Assembly: GCA_964500415.1 (NCBI GenBank)
Contig: CAZCOB010000005.1
Coordinates: forward strand, 18,705 to 82,704
DNA: 64,000 nt
Origin: JAFGPF01 sp964500415
GTDB lineage: Bacteria > Chloroflexota > Dehalococcoidia > Dehalococcoidales > RBG-16-60-22
Reading direction: 5' to 3'
A program made the translations under genes and the position numbers. Every line of letters starts with the position of its first letter. Position 1 is the stretch's first letter. Below, in pieces: positions 6,274 through 14,148 of the stretch. The notes beneath the pieces were generated by a model. That model was not told the DNA's origin, made no database searches, and saw only the letters and a program-made list of their open reading frames with translations.

Positions 6274-8271
6274 CTACACTGCTCCCAGGCTCAACCGCTG
6301 GCTATAATCCCCCCGCAGCGTGTTATAAATTAAAACGAGCCCCAGCACCCTTTTCTTCTCGGCATCGAGCCCTGCGCGTGCGTCCGTCACTTCAACAACG
6401 TCATAGAGCTGCTGTCCGCAGTTCGCCGGGACGGTAATTTCGCCTCCGCCCGCTTCTATCTCCGCCTGCCTTAAATAAGCCTGGCCCCGCTGCTGCGCCT
6501 CGGTCACCGTACCGATACTCCTGTCCTCGACCTGCGCCAGGCGTTTGTAGAGCCGGTCTATCTCCTCCCAGGCAAAGCTGTCGGCCAGAATCAAACTACC
6601 TTCATCATCCCCCTCCACCTGTACCCAGTTTATCCGTTGAGCCCTTTTAAGGTACTTCCCCTCCCGGAGGGGATGCCCGCCGCCGTAGCTGTAGACCGGG
6701 CTATCTGACGATAGCGGATTGACGATATACGCCGTGTTGCCTTCTATAAACAGGACATCAGGGACGAAGGATAACAGCTTCCGTACGACCTCCCGGCCCC
6801 TGTTGTCCGGGCTTACGGTGAAATCCGGGTAAAAGCCGGTCATCGCCGCCGACTGCGTTATCACTTCCAGCTTCAGACCTGCTCTGGCCAGTATTATAGC
6901 CATTATTTCTTTAACGCTGAATTCATCGGAAGTGCGATTCCACCGGAACTGGTGCCTTGCCCGCCAGTCGTTCAACGCTGCCCACCCGTCCTGGGCATTT
7001 ATCGTCAGGCTCGCTTTTCCGCCCGAGCTTCTATGCTCCCAGGATTCTATACAGTAGCTCTGGCCCGCGCTGCATTCGTTCCCGGCGGACGTTACGTAGC
7101 CGGGGCCGAACTCCAGCTGGCAGCCGATATCCATTACCGCCAGGTCACCTTCACCCGGCGCAGCGTACCTGCCGTCGTCATTCCTCAACTCCACCGTCAA
7201 ACCGCCCGAATTCTCCCCGCATTCCTGTTTTACCTGTATAACGTCCGCCGTCAGGTCCAGGCTCTGTACGGACATCGAAGCCCTCCAGACGCCGTCGGGA
7301 CACGTTAGCCAGCCATAGTCGCCATGGTGCGCCATGGCCAGCCCGTACTCCGATGACAGGTTAAAAGGCCCTGGCTCACGCCACAGCCCTTCAATAAAAT
7401 GGGTATCGGGCATGGAATTCGACCGGAAAGGCCGACTGTACGCTTCGGTACCGGAAAATTTCTCGATGAAGAAACAGCGGTAAACATCCGTTTTATCGAG
7501 GTAAGGCTGGCGGTATTCGAAATCCCCGCCCGCTGACGCCGAAGCCAGTTCTTGCAGCGCCGACCATTCTCCGGCGGCAACATCGCCGCCGTCCCCGTAA
7601 ACCAAGCTCCACAGTTTGAAATTTTCCGCCGTGTCTTTGCCGGTAACCAATAAATTCCAATCGCTGCCGTAAATACCGGCGACCCCGGATAAATCGCTGG
7701 TGGTCTTGTCCCAGGCCGCTTTCGACTGCCACTGGCCGCCGACATTCTTCTTGACGTACAGCGTCGCCTGGTCGGCGAAGAAGATAGCCAGATCGCCGTT
7801 GGGCTTATATGCCGCCGCCAGGCCGTAGCTAGCCGTGGTAGGCGCATAGTCGATTAACTCTGGATTCCCCCAGTTTACGCCGTAGTCCGTGCTCTTGATA
7901 CGCCTGATTTCCCGGTTGGTCTTTATCCAGAATACGGAGACCTCCACCCCCAGCGAAGCCGCCCCAACCACCACGGCATTGTACTGTCCGGTATAAACCC
8001 ACTGGCTGAAATCGCTCCCCGGTCCGGGACTGCCGACCCTCTGGCGGTAGAGCTTCCGCGAATCGGCGGGCGGGGTTATCTTGGCCCTGATGAGAGAGCC
8101 GTCGCCGGGCATGGTCATGGCGTGGTAGTAATCGTCCTCTGAGCCGTCATAAAACCTGGCCCAGTCCAGCCTGACCACTCCGGCAATCTTATTGACGGCC
8201 TCGACCTTAACGTAAGGTATCGCTGCTTCCTGCTGTTGTGCCGCTAACAGTGTCGCTGTCAGTTCACGCAT
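6274..8271 (-). CDS. Phage tail hub/baseplate-like protein with propeller-like N-terminal half
   Basis: The 665-residue protein appears to have two parts. Residues about 45-330 contain recurring strands of the sort seen in sialidase or BNR propellers (TDYGVNWGNPELIDY, GQWQSKAAWDKTTS, ...), with Tyr/Trp-rich turns. Residues about 330-665 resemble tail hub or late-control proteins: a beta-rich core, a central NDWRARHQF...SVKEIMAIILARAGL segment and a VVEVTD-type barrel near the end. It would sit at the tail tip and contact the host surface. It lies 4 bases after the gene at 8276. The family match is by pattern only; the propeller assignment is tentative and could be a different carbohydrate-binding beta fold. 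Confidence 0.55.
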   Translation of the reverse strand: MRELTATLLAAQQQEAAIPYVKVEAVNKIAGVVRLDWARFYDGSEDDYYHAMTMPGDGSLIRAKITPPADSRKLYRQRVGSPGPGSDFSQWVYTGQYNAVVVGAASLGVEVSVFWIKTNREIRRIKSTDYGVNWGNPELIDYAPTTASYGLAAAYKPNGDLAIFFADQATLYVKKNVGGQWQSKAAWDKTTSDLSGVAGIYGSDWNLLVTGKDTAENFKLWSLVYGDGGDVAAGEWSALQELASASAGGDFEYRQPYLDKTDVYRCFFIEKFSGTEAYSRPFRSNSMPDTHFIEGLWREPGPFNLSSEYGLAMAHHGDYGWLTCPDGVWRASMSVQSLDLTADVIQVKQECGENSGGLTVELRNDDGRYAAPGEGDLAVMDIGCQLEFGPGYVTSAGNECSAGQSYCIESWEHRSSGGKASLTINAQDGWAALNDWRARHQFRWNRTSDEFSVKEIMAIILARAGLKLEVITQSAAMTGFYPDFTVSPDNRGREVVRKLLSFVPDVLFIEGNTAYIVNPLSSDSPVYSYGGGHPLREGKYLKRAQRINWVQVEGDDEGSLILADSFAWEEIDRLYKRLAQVEDRSIGTVTEAQQRGQAYLRQAEIEAGGGEITVPANCGQQLYDVVEVTDARAGLDAEKKRVLGLVLIYNTLRGDYSQRLSLGAV

Positions 8272-8275
8272 CGTT

Positions 8276-8536
8276 TTATTCCTTCACCCCCGGTTCGCTT
8301 CGCTGGCCTGGTACGTATTTCGTCCCCCAGAATAAATGCCCGGCGATATAGCCCAGCGCAAACACGAGGATAAGCCAGAAAATCAGTTCCCAGAGCCAGC
8401 GTCCCAGCAGCGCTCCGAAGGCCACCAGCCCGATAATCCAGATACCTTCCAGCCTGTGCCAGGTATCCCGCAGGATATACGTCCAGGGGCGACCCCCGAG
8501 TTTTTTCCACAAGACCTTATATAAGGATTCAAACAT
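8276..8536 (-). CDS. Small membrane protein in the phage cassette, holin-like
   Basis: The 86-residue protein has a basic N-terminus (MFESLYKVLWKKLGGRPW) and two closely spaced hydrophobic segments rich in Trp and Leu (about 33-50 and 52-69), then a charged tail. Two-helix proteins of this size in phage structural operons are often holins or membrane-anchoring partners of tail proteins, but no endolysin gene is visible next to it, so the holin idea is weak. It is co-directional with the flanking virion genes, with gaps of 4 and 22 bases. Confidence 0.5.
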   Translation of the reverse strand: MFESLYKVLWKKLGGRPWTYILRDTWHRLEGIWIIGLVAFGALLGRWLWELIFWLILVFALGYIAGHLFWGTKYVPGQRSEPGVKE

Positions 8537-8558
8537 ACCATCTCCCTGTTGCCGCCGG

Positions 8559-9194
8559 CTACTCCGGTCCGTAATCGGTCGATTTTGAGACGACGGGATA
8601 ATACGGATGGTAAAGCGTGCTGGCCCTGACCCGGTTTCTCCGTCCCATTCTCCTCAGTTCCTGCCGGAAATACCTAAGCTTTCGGTTGCCCCATTCGATG
8701 AATTCCTTCGGCGTCGCCGTCCCGCCGACATTAACGCGGTTGACCGCATACACCGCCCACTCCACGGCGGCGTAGCCGCAGGCCCCGGCTGCCATCAGGT
8801 CTTCGTGCTGCGTCGGGACGGTGGAACCTTCGCCATCGAGGGTATGGAGCTTACCGTAGTATATGTAAGCATTGGAGCCGTCCGGCACTTCATCCCCGAG
8901 CATTGTCAGCGTATCGCCCCACAGCGAGAAAGGCTGATATCTCTTGGGGAACTTGTCCACCGGATATTCCACAGCCTCCACCATGACCCTGCCCGTTAAA
9001 GCGGATATATCCAGCTCTCTTGAGCCCGATGTCGTGGCTTTGGTCGCCTTCTGCTCATAAGGCACCTGCTCGGAGAACTCTTTGACGGCGTGAGTTATGT
9101 GCCTGTCCAGCTCGTTGTCCGTCCAGCGGTAGTTCGTGTCGTCCTCGTCGCGCAGGTCACGCCTGACGATTGCTCTCATATCTGTCAGGTTCAT
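8559..9194 (-). CDS. Phage head-tail connector/adaptor-like protein
   Basis: The 211-residue protein starts with a helical segment MRAIVRRDLRDEDDTNYRWT followed by DNELDRHITHAVKEFSEQVP, the pattern of neck adaptor (gp6/gp15-like) proteins, where a short helical bundle binds the portal ring. A beta-rich middle and a helical, Arg-rich C-terminus (KLRYFRQELRRMGRRNRVRA) follow. It lies between the LamG protein and the membrane protein in the minus-strand virion cluster, with a good GGGAGG site. The role is assigned from helix pattern and position. Confidence 0.55.
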   Translation of the reverse strand: MNLTDMRAIVRRDLRDEDDTNYRWTDNELDRHITHAVKEFSEQVPYEQKATKATTSGSRELDISALTGRVMVEAVEYPVDKFPKRYQPFSLWGDTLTMLGDEVPDGSNAYIYYGKLHTLDGEGSTVPTQHEDLMAAGACGYAAVEWAVYAVNRVNVGGTATPKEFIEWGNRKLRYFRQELRRMGRRNRVRASTLYHPYYPVVSKSTDYGPE

Positions 9195-9196
9195 CT

Positions 9197-9859
9197 TTAC
9201 CTCCCTTTTTCCACCATGTAACTATCCTGGATTTCCTGTGCCGTGAGCGCCCGCGCATACATGCGTAGCTCTCTTATCAGTCCATGGAAAAAACCGGTGC
9301 CGTCGCCCCTCCGGCCGATATTCCAGGAGGATGTCGTTGCCCCTAACCTCACGGGCGTTCCGGTGACACCCTGGATGTTCCCGTTGACATAGAGCCGTAT
9401 AACCGGGACGACCCCATCGATGTAAACGGCGGCAACATGGTACTCCACGCCGACCGATAGCTGCATCGCGTTATATACCCCGCCATCGGACGCCCCACCA
9501 CCGGTCTCCATCTCAAGGCGCCGGGGATTGGACATGCCCGAGCCCCGGATATAGAAGCTCACCTGGCGGTGGGTATTGTCATACCATTTCGATAGAATTA
9601 CACGCGGTGTCGAGACTTCAAGGCTATCCGCTTTTACCCATGCCTCTATCGTGAAATCCTGCTGGTGGAAATTGAGGGAATCGGGATTCCCCAAGTTAAT
9701 CATATCGTCAACGCCGTCGAAGTACCGCCCGCCGGTCCGCCAGGAAGCCCCGGTAACCGTGCTCAGGTACCCGCGGCCGTCCCTCGACATGAAAGATACG
9801 CCGTCCAGCTCACGCAGTGGTAAACCGAGTGCGGGGCTATTTTTTAAAACAGAGTTCAT
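9197..9859 (-). CDS. LamG/concanavalin-like domain protein in virion cluster
   Basis: The 220-residue protein is essentially one LamG/ConA-type jelly roll: WRTGGRYFDGVDDMINLGNP, DFTIEAWVKADS, a VYIDGVVPVIRLYVNGNIQG hairpin and the end WNIGRRGDGTGFFHGLIRELRMYARALTAQEI are all diagnostic. These domains bind glycans or proteins. There is no signal peptide. Inside a capsid and tail gene cluster, it is likely a decoration or receptor-binding protein on the particle. It starts after a GAGGTG site and ends 3 bases before the connector gene, so it is translated as part of the same operon. Confidence 0.8.
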   Translation of the reverse strand: MNSVLKNSPALGLPLRELDGVSFMSRDGRGYLSTVTGASWRTGGRYFDGVDDMINLGNPDSLNFHQQDFTIEAWVKADSLEVSTPRVILSKWYDNTHRQVSFYIRGSGMSNPRRLEMETGGGASDGGVYNAMQLSVGVEYHVAAVYIDGVVPVIRLYVNGNIQGVTGTPVRLGATTSSWNIGRRGDGTGFFHGLIRELRMYARALTAQEIQDSYMVEKGR

Positions 9860-9867
9860 ATTTCACC

Positions 9868-10332
9868 TCACGAAGCCGAATAGACTACCCGGACGTAGCT
9901 GGAGTTCTTAGCCTTGCCGACGGCGTTCTCCCCACCGGCACCCCCCGACTTTACCGCCAGCCTTATATCGAAGGGTATCGCGTCAAAATCGGTTACCGAC
10001 TTGAACCGCCCGCTGTAGGTATATTCCTGGTAAGCGGAAGCATCGGCAGGATAGGTCACCTCGCCGTTCAGGTCTACCCAGGTGCCGCCGCGGTTACGCG
10101 CCTGCCACTTGAATAAAACGCTTTCGGTAGCGCCGCTCGACTTTACCGCGCACGTCAGCCCGAACTCGTACTCCAGTACCTCGCCCAGTGCCGGCGGCGC
10201 AATCGTCACGCTTTCTACCTCTTCGTAGTCGTCGGTGGTCGTCGTATGCTCGGCGCTCCACTGCACGCCGTCTAAGGTTAAATTACCCCTCGCAAAAGGA
10301 TGTTCCAGGTGTTCGATGACTGCCATTACCAT
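9868..10332 (-). CDS. Unknown virion-cluster protein
   Basis: The 154-residue product has a regular beta-sandwich pattern (ESVTIAPPALGEVLEYEFGL, SVLFKWQARNRGGTWVDLNG) without membrane segment or signal. Its position, between the major capsid gene and the LamG gene, and its size fit a head decoration, head-tail joining or major-tail-like protein, but I do not recognise the family. The start is set by GGGAGG 6 bases before the first ATG; a second ATG two codons later is possible. Confidence 0.55.
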   Translation of the reverse strand: MVMAVIEHLEHPFARGNLTLDGVQWSAEHTTTTDDYEEVESVTIAPPALGEVLEYEFGLTCAVKSSGATESVLFKWQARNRGGTWVDLNGEVTYPADASAYQEYTYSGRFKSVTDFDAIPFDIRLAVKSGGAGGENAVGKAKNSSYVRVVYSAS

Positions 10333-10393
10333 AACTTACCTCCCTTAAGGGGGAGGATATACCTCCCCCTCTTTCTCTACATTATGTAAAGAT

Positions 10394-11317
10394 TTAGTCC
10401 TTCACTCCGATTAGCGCCGCCGCCTTGACGCTCGAGAACAGTGCCAGCGATACGTACCACTTGACCCTGGTCCGCGAGGCATCTTTGTTCTCCAGTGACC
10501 CTACCGGTTCGGCTTGCAGGTGCCCCGGGCTGGTCAGCCCGCAGAGGGCCCCCTCCCCGAACTGCACGGCGTATATCGTGGAGCAGGTGCCGCCGGTTGT
10601 GGTTGTCTCGACGCTGCCGCTGACGACATGCGTGTCCAGAATCCAGTCGTTCGTGCCTATGGGCACGCCGTCCCAGAGCTGGACGAAGTTGCCCCACTTG
10701 TCCCGGTCGGTCTCGGACATAACTCCGCCGGCCGCCCTCACCAGGGCGTTTATCTTACGCCGTGAGCGTCGGCTCATCAGGAGCATGTCGGGCTTACCGC
10801 CCTTGACGACGTCGATAAGCTCATCGAGCTTGTTCAACGTCAGCGTAGCGCCGGTAGCACTCATGGCGATTACCTGGTCGCCGGCGCTTTCGGTGTCGAC
10901 AAGCATTCTCAGGCCGTCGAACTGCTTGGAATTTGTTCCGGAATCCCCGTAGATAAAGTTCTCCTCGAACTTGTCCCTGAGTGCCTTGGCTTTCAACTCG
11001 ATGACCGCCGCTTCCAGGTCCTGGATGTTACTGCGGGTGGACTTGAGAAAGTTGTCCACGTCGGCGTCGCCGCCCATAATTTTGAGGTTAGCCGTTATCT
11101 GTTCGAATTCCGGTGTTGATTCCGTCCACTCATCGCCGACATCGTAAAAGTCGATGTTGGGCAGGGTCTTCTCCTGATTATACGTCAGACCGTTGCCGAC
11201 GATTTCGATAAAGGGTAGTCTCTGGAGCACCGGCGAGTCCTTGACGATGGTCTCCACTACCCCCTGTAGCAGCATATCGTTGGATAGCTTGGCTGCCTCT
11301 TCTAAAGTCATTGCCAT
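10394..11317 (-). CDS. Phage major capsid protein
   Basis: The 307-residue protein has the layout of HK97-fold-like major capsid proteins without a long delta domain: helical N-terminus (LEEAAKLSNDMLLQGVVETI), an E-loop-like region with conserved EWTESTPEFEQI, the long spine helix region (SNIQDLEAAVIELKAKALRDKFEENFIYGDSGTN) and the A-domain segment ending in RTRVKWYVSLALFSSVKAAALIGV. Capsid proteins with FIYGDSGTN and GLRMLVDT-like motifs are widespread in tailed phages. A scaffold-like gene and a portal gene precede it in the usual order. A GGGAGG site lies before the start. No N-terminal protease domain is seen. Confidence 0.8.
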   Translation of the reverse strand: MAMTLEEAAKLSNDMLLQGVVETIVKDSPVLQRLPFIEIVGNGLTYNQEKTLPNIDFYDVGDEWTESTPEFEQITANLKIMGGDADVDNFLKSTRSNIQDLEAAVIELKAKALRDKFEENFIYGDSGTNSKQFDGLRMLVDTESAGDQVIAMSATGATLTLNKLDELIDVVKGGKPDMLLMSRRSRRKINALVRAAGGVMSETDRDKWGNFVQLWDGVPIGTNDWILDTHVVSGSVETTTTGGTCSTIYAVQFGEGALCGLTSPGHLQAEPVGSLENKDASRTRVKWYVSLALFSSVKAAALIGVKD

Positions 11318-11370
11318 TTTACTTTTTTCCTCCCGTATTTAATTTATTTTTTATCATTCCCTCTTCTCTT

Positions 11371-11450
11371 GTCATTGCGAGCGAAGCGAAGCAATCCGTT
11401 CGCCCTTCTCCCTCACCTGTCATTCCGGCGCAGGCCGGAATCCAGCCGTG
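11371..11450 (+). repeat. Two interspersed palindromic repeats in the capsid-scaffold gap
   Basis: ATTGCGAGCGAAGCGAAGCAAT (11373-11394) and a CATTCC-GGCGCAGGCC-GGAATCCAGC palindrome (11421-11446) lie in the 156-base gap between the capsid gene and the scaffold-like gene. Both motifs recur elsewhere in the window (for example 18048-18076, 19494-19517, 22605-22690 and 29148-29174). Their presence inside a phage operon argues that they spread as mobile elements. Confidence 0.7.
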
Positions 11451-11473
11451 AGGGGGGAGCCGGCTCATTCACC

Positions 11474-11968
11474 TCAGGAAGAAGAACCCCCTATCGCGTA
11501 CTGTATCTTCTCCCGCGCCGAGAGTGACGACAGGTCGATGAGTGCCCGTGGCGGGGCTCCGGCCGGTACTCTCGTCCTGGCCGCCTCCGCCTCTATTTCC
11601 TGCCTGACCCTTTCCATCAGTGCACGGGCATTTTTCAGTGATTCGTTCACTTCCTCGATGTTCTCCCCGGTAATCAGCTCGGCCAGTACGCCGGGATTCG
11701 CTTGCACCACCAGTTCCTTGTAAGCGGCTACTGCCTGCGGCAATGCCTTGCCGAGTTCGTCCAGCACCCGCTTTGCCTCGTCCAGGGACTGGTTCAGGTC
11801 ATTTATTTCGCTGTCTTTAGCCCCTAGTGCCCGCTCCAGCCTCGCAATGGTTTCCTCGCGGGACTTAAGCTCGCGTGTAAGCGATTCATTCTCCTCTTTG
11901 AGGTCGTCGAGTTCACCCCCATCTGCCACGTTCGCTGCGTTGTTATCCTTTTCTTTTTCCGTAACCAT
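11474..11968 (-). CDS. Scaffold-like coiled-coil protein
   Basis: The product of about 164 residues is very acidic and almost entirely helical, with a long heptad-patterned coiled coil (about 12-75, LKEENESLTRELKSREETIARL...) and a short Arg/Ala-rich C-terminal part. Small, acidic coiled-coil proteins between portal and capsid genes are typical phage scaffolds that guide capsid assembly and then leave. The C-terminus (SSLSAREKIQYAIGGSSS) could bind the capsid. The ATG at 11968, rather than the GTG one codon upstream, fits the spacing from the AGGAGG site. Confidence 0.65.
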   Translation of the reverse strand: MVTEKEKDNNAANVADGGELDDLKEENESLTRELKSREETIARLERALGAKDSEINDLNQSLDEAKRVLDELGKALPQAVAAYKELVVQANPGVLAELITGENIEEVNESLKNARALMERVRQEIEAEAARTRVPAGAPPRALIDLSSLSAREKIQYAIGGSSS

Positions 11969-11980
11969 CACTCCTCCTGA

Positions 11981-13366
11981 TTACTCCTCAATGCCTTCCG
12001 CCCGGGACGGTAAATCTCCCTCTCTCGCGCCGCTCCTTCCGGATTTGGCATTAAGCTCTTTATTCATCTTGAGAATAGACTCCCTTTCTTCCAGCCACTG
12101 CTGGAACTCCTGGTCGGTGTCGCGTACGCCGACTTCCTCCATGGCTGTCCGGCGTGAGTGTATTCCCGCCTGCACCATGACCTGCTCACTGCTTACCTTT
12201 CTCTCCATGTCCTTGGGCAGCACCGGACCCCACACCACCCTCAGGATGTTCTCCCCGTAGTCCTCGCCCTGATATTGCTTGAGCAGCCTGAGAATCATTT
12301 CGTTGCGCCGGTTGTACACCGCCGTCCTGATGATTCTTTTTCTCCTGACTTTTTGTAAAAGCGGTTGCAGTTCTATTTCCAGCGCCACGCCGGACATGTC
12401 CCTTTCGATACCTCCGAAGGCCGACCGCGGCGACTCCGACAGGTCGTGCAGGGTGCGGTATATCAGGTCTATATAATTAATATGTAAGTTGACGCCGCCC
12501 CCCTGCAGCAGGTCGAGCAGGTAAGCCTTGGCGTCCTCCGGGATGTTCCACACCGCCCCCGGTCTGATGGCGATATCCTCGGACTCCTCCACGTTCTCCA
12601 GCACCGCGATGGGGTTCCCGGATAGCTCCAGTATCCGCGATAGCTGGCTCATGGCGCGGTTCAACTCCCGCTGGCCCTCCATTATCTGCTGCAAATCGGA
12701 AACTCCCCAGAATTTCTTGGGTTCGCGCAGGTTGGGAAAGACGATAAACGGGATAAATCCGTAGGGATTGGGCTTGACCTCCAGCAGAGCATTGTCCAGG
12801 TACAGCTCGAAGTCACGGTCTGTCCACATTTCGACGATGACCGCCGTTTTCTTCGGCGGCTTTACCCCGTAAATAAGCTCCACCTCCTCGGAGGATAGAC
12901 TGTATCTAGAAGCTACCCGCCATACCCGGGAGATATCGTCCCCGGAGCTCCAGGCGTAAATGCCCTGTATATCTGGCGCCGTTACCCTGATCTTCTTCTC
13001 AGCGGCGTCCCAGGTTACCTTGTAGCACGCGTCGCCCAGCACGGCGCAGTCGATTTCCGTCTCCAGGTCGAGTTGCTCCAGATAATTGTCCGTGTATACT
13101 TTATAGAGGGCTGCCTCGGCCTTCGCCGCCCCGGCTCTCGCCTCGTCGGAGCCGTCGAAAGATTCGACGGCGAAGTTAATACTGGTCATTAAATACGATG
13201 TTATTTTCTCCACGAAGATTCTGGCATAGTTGAAAATCAGGCGTCTCTCGCCTCGTCTTTCTCTCCCCTCCCACTGTTGACCGTTGTAAAAATCGAGGAA
13301 TTCTTTGTAGCCTTTTAGCCTTTCCAGGTCGAGACGGGCTAACTGTGCCGGTACTGTCTCATTCAT
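11981..13366 (-). CDS. Phage portal protein
   Basis: The 461-residue protein has the SPP1 gp6-like portal pattern: a helical start with KGYKEFLDFYNGQQWEGRER, the repeated FVEKITSYLMTSINFAVES segment, a central beta domain (KVTWDAAEKKIRVTAPDIQGIY...), the FPNLREPKKFWGVSDLQQIMEGQRELNRAMSQ helix and a C-terminal crown. It forms the dodecameric ring through which DNA enters the capsid. It sits in the standard terminase-portal-scaffold-capsid order, although here the terminase is some 7.7 kb away. Portals of 450-500 residues are usual, so it looks intact. Confidence 0.85.
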   Translation of the reverse strand: MNETVPAQLARLDLERLKGYKEFLDFYNGQQWEGRERRGERRLIFNYARIFVEKITSYLMTSINFAVESFDGSDEARAGAAKAEAALYKVYTDNYLEQLDLETEIDCAVLGDACYKVTWDAAEKKIRVTAPDIQGIYAWSSGDDISRVWRVASRYSLSSEEVELIYGVKPPKKTAVIVEMWTDRDFELYLDNALLEVKPNPYGFIPFIVFPNLREPKKFWGVSDLQQIMEGQRELNRAMSQLSRILELSGNPIAVLENVEESEDIAIRPGAVWNIPEDAKAYLLDLLQGGGVNLHINYIDLIYRTLHDLSESPRSAFGGIERDMSGVALEIELQPLLQKVRRKRIIRTAVYNRRNEMILRLLKQYQGEDYGENILRVVWGPVLPKDMERKVSSEQVMVQAGIHSRRTAMEEVGVRDTDQEFQQWLEERESILKMNKELNAKSGRSGAREGDLPSRAEGIEE

Positions 13367-13392
13367 TGGTGTCTCGCTCTCCTTTATTGGAC

Positions 13393-13749
13393 TTATTCGC
13401 TTCTGTCGGGCTCTTCTCCCTGTCTGGATAACGCGTCCTCCTGATTACTCTTCAAGGCCCTCTGTATCGTCCTCTGGCTCATGTCGAACATCACCGCCAT
13501 TTCTCTGACGCTCCACCCTCCGGTGAAAAGCCTTTTTATCTCCCTGTTGCGTAATTTCTTTAACCAGTGCTGCCTCCCCCGTGGTTCATCGTAGAGACAC
13601 CTCGGAAACGGACAGTTGAGGCACGAATCGGCATACTCGCACCCTTCGTCACGGTAGTGGCAGTATTCCGGCGGTAAATCTGGCTCGTTCTCACTGTTTC
13701 TCTCCTTCTCATCCGTTTTAGCATCGCCAATCTCACGCGCCATATCCAT
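13393..13749 (-). CDS. Cys-rich helix-turn-helix protein, possible small terminase or regulator
   Basis: The 118-residue protein has a Cys cluster at about residues 30-52 (YCHYRDEGCEYADSCLNC, then PFPRC), likely to bind a metal ion or Fe-S cluster, followed by a homeodomain-like helix-turn-helix (REIKRLFTGGWSVREMAVMFDMSQRTIQRAL). It precedes the portal gene, the place of many small terminase subunits, which also use such a DNA-binding motif; equally it could be a regulator. The start used here (ATG at 13749) has a GAGGTG site 8 bases upstream; an in-frame ATG further upstream at 13788 lacks one and lies inside the promoter. The promoter carries an SOS-like box. Confidence 0.6.
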   Translation of the reverse strand: MDMAREIGDAKTDEKERNSENEPDLPPEYCHYRDEGCEYADSCLNCPFPRCLYDEPRGRQHWLKKLRNREIKRLFTGGWSVREMAVMFDMSQRTIQRALKSNQEDALSRQGEEPDRSE

Positions 13750-13776
13750 AGCACACCTCAAAAACCAAACAGAGTA

Positions 13777-13805
13777 AGAATAGCACATATGTTCTATTCA
13801 GTCAA
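13777..13805 (-). promoter_or_regulatory. Promoter with SOS-like box for the capsid operon
   Basis: On the minus strand TTGACT (13805-13800) and TATTCT (13782-13777) are 17 bases apart. The spacer contains GAACATATGTGC (13794-13783), an 11-of-12 match to the Gram-positive LexA pattern GAAC-N4-GTTC. A near-identical AGAACATATGAGCT lies upstream of the terminase segment at 23390-23403. Confidence 0.55.
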
Positions 13806-13836
13806 TGTAATTTTGTCGTCTTTTTTGCGCAGATAC

Positions 13837-13882
13837 TTGACAAATGTACCCGGTGGTGTTAGAATTGCTTTGATAAAGCAAT
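13837..13882 (+). promoter_or_regulatory. Promoter and operator of the excisionase-like gene
   Basis: TTGACA (13837-13842) and TAGAAT (13860-13865) are 17 bases apart. A perfect 8-base inverted repeat ATTGCTTT (13864-13871) / AAAGCAAT (13875-13882) covers the expected transcription start, so a bound protein would block initiation. The gene starts at 13906, giving a leader of about 34 bases. Confidence 0.65.
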
Positions 13883-13905
13883 ATTATATTATTTAAGAGA
13901 ACGCT

Positions 13906-14112
13906 ATGCCGGTCTGGGATAATTATCTGAACGTAATAGAAGCCAGCCGCCGCCTTAAGATTCATCCGGAAACGGTGAAGCGGCTCTGCCGTCAGGGTGA
14001 CCTGCCGGCGTTTAAAATTCACAACACCTGGCTGATTAATAAGGATACCCTGGATAACTTCGCCGGGACTTATAATCCCAGACGCGGCGCCAGGAAAAGA
14101 TTATTAGAATGA
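13906..14112 (+). CDS. Excisionase-family (MerR-like) HTH protein
   Basis: The 68-residue protein matches the HTH_17/excisionase pattern: YLNVIEASRRLKIHPETVKRLCRQGDLPAFKIHNTWLINKDTLD, in which a winged helix-turn-helix occupies nearly the whole protein, with a short basic tail. Such proteins bend DNA as recombination directionality factors or act as small repressors. It is divergent from the phage capsid operon and opens the block that splits that cassette. No integrase is visible in the window, so a repressor role is as likely as an Xis role. A palindrome over its own transcription start suggests autoregulation. Confidence 0.75.
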   Translation: MPVWDNYLNVIEASRRLKIHPETVKRLCRQGDLPAFKIHNTWLINKDTLDNFAGTYNPRRGARKRLLE

Positions 14113-14148
14113 AAGGAGTCGACTAAATTCCGATATAGGGAGGTCGGC

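Noticed and set aside
12158..12764. Open frames opposite the portal gene
   Set aside because: They are antisense to a full-length portal and lack start signals or conserved motifs.
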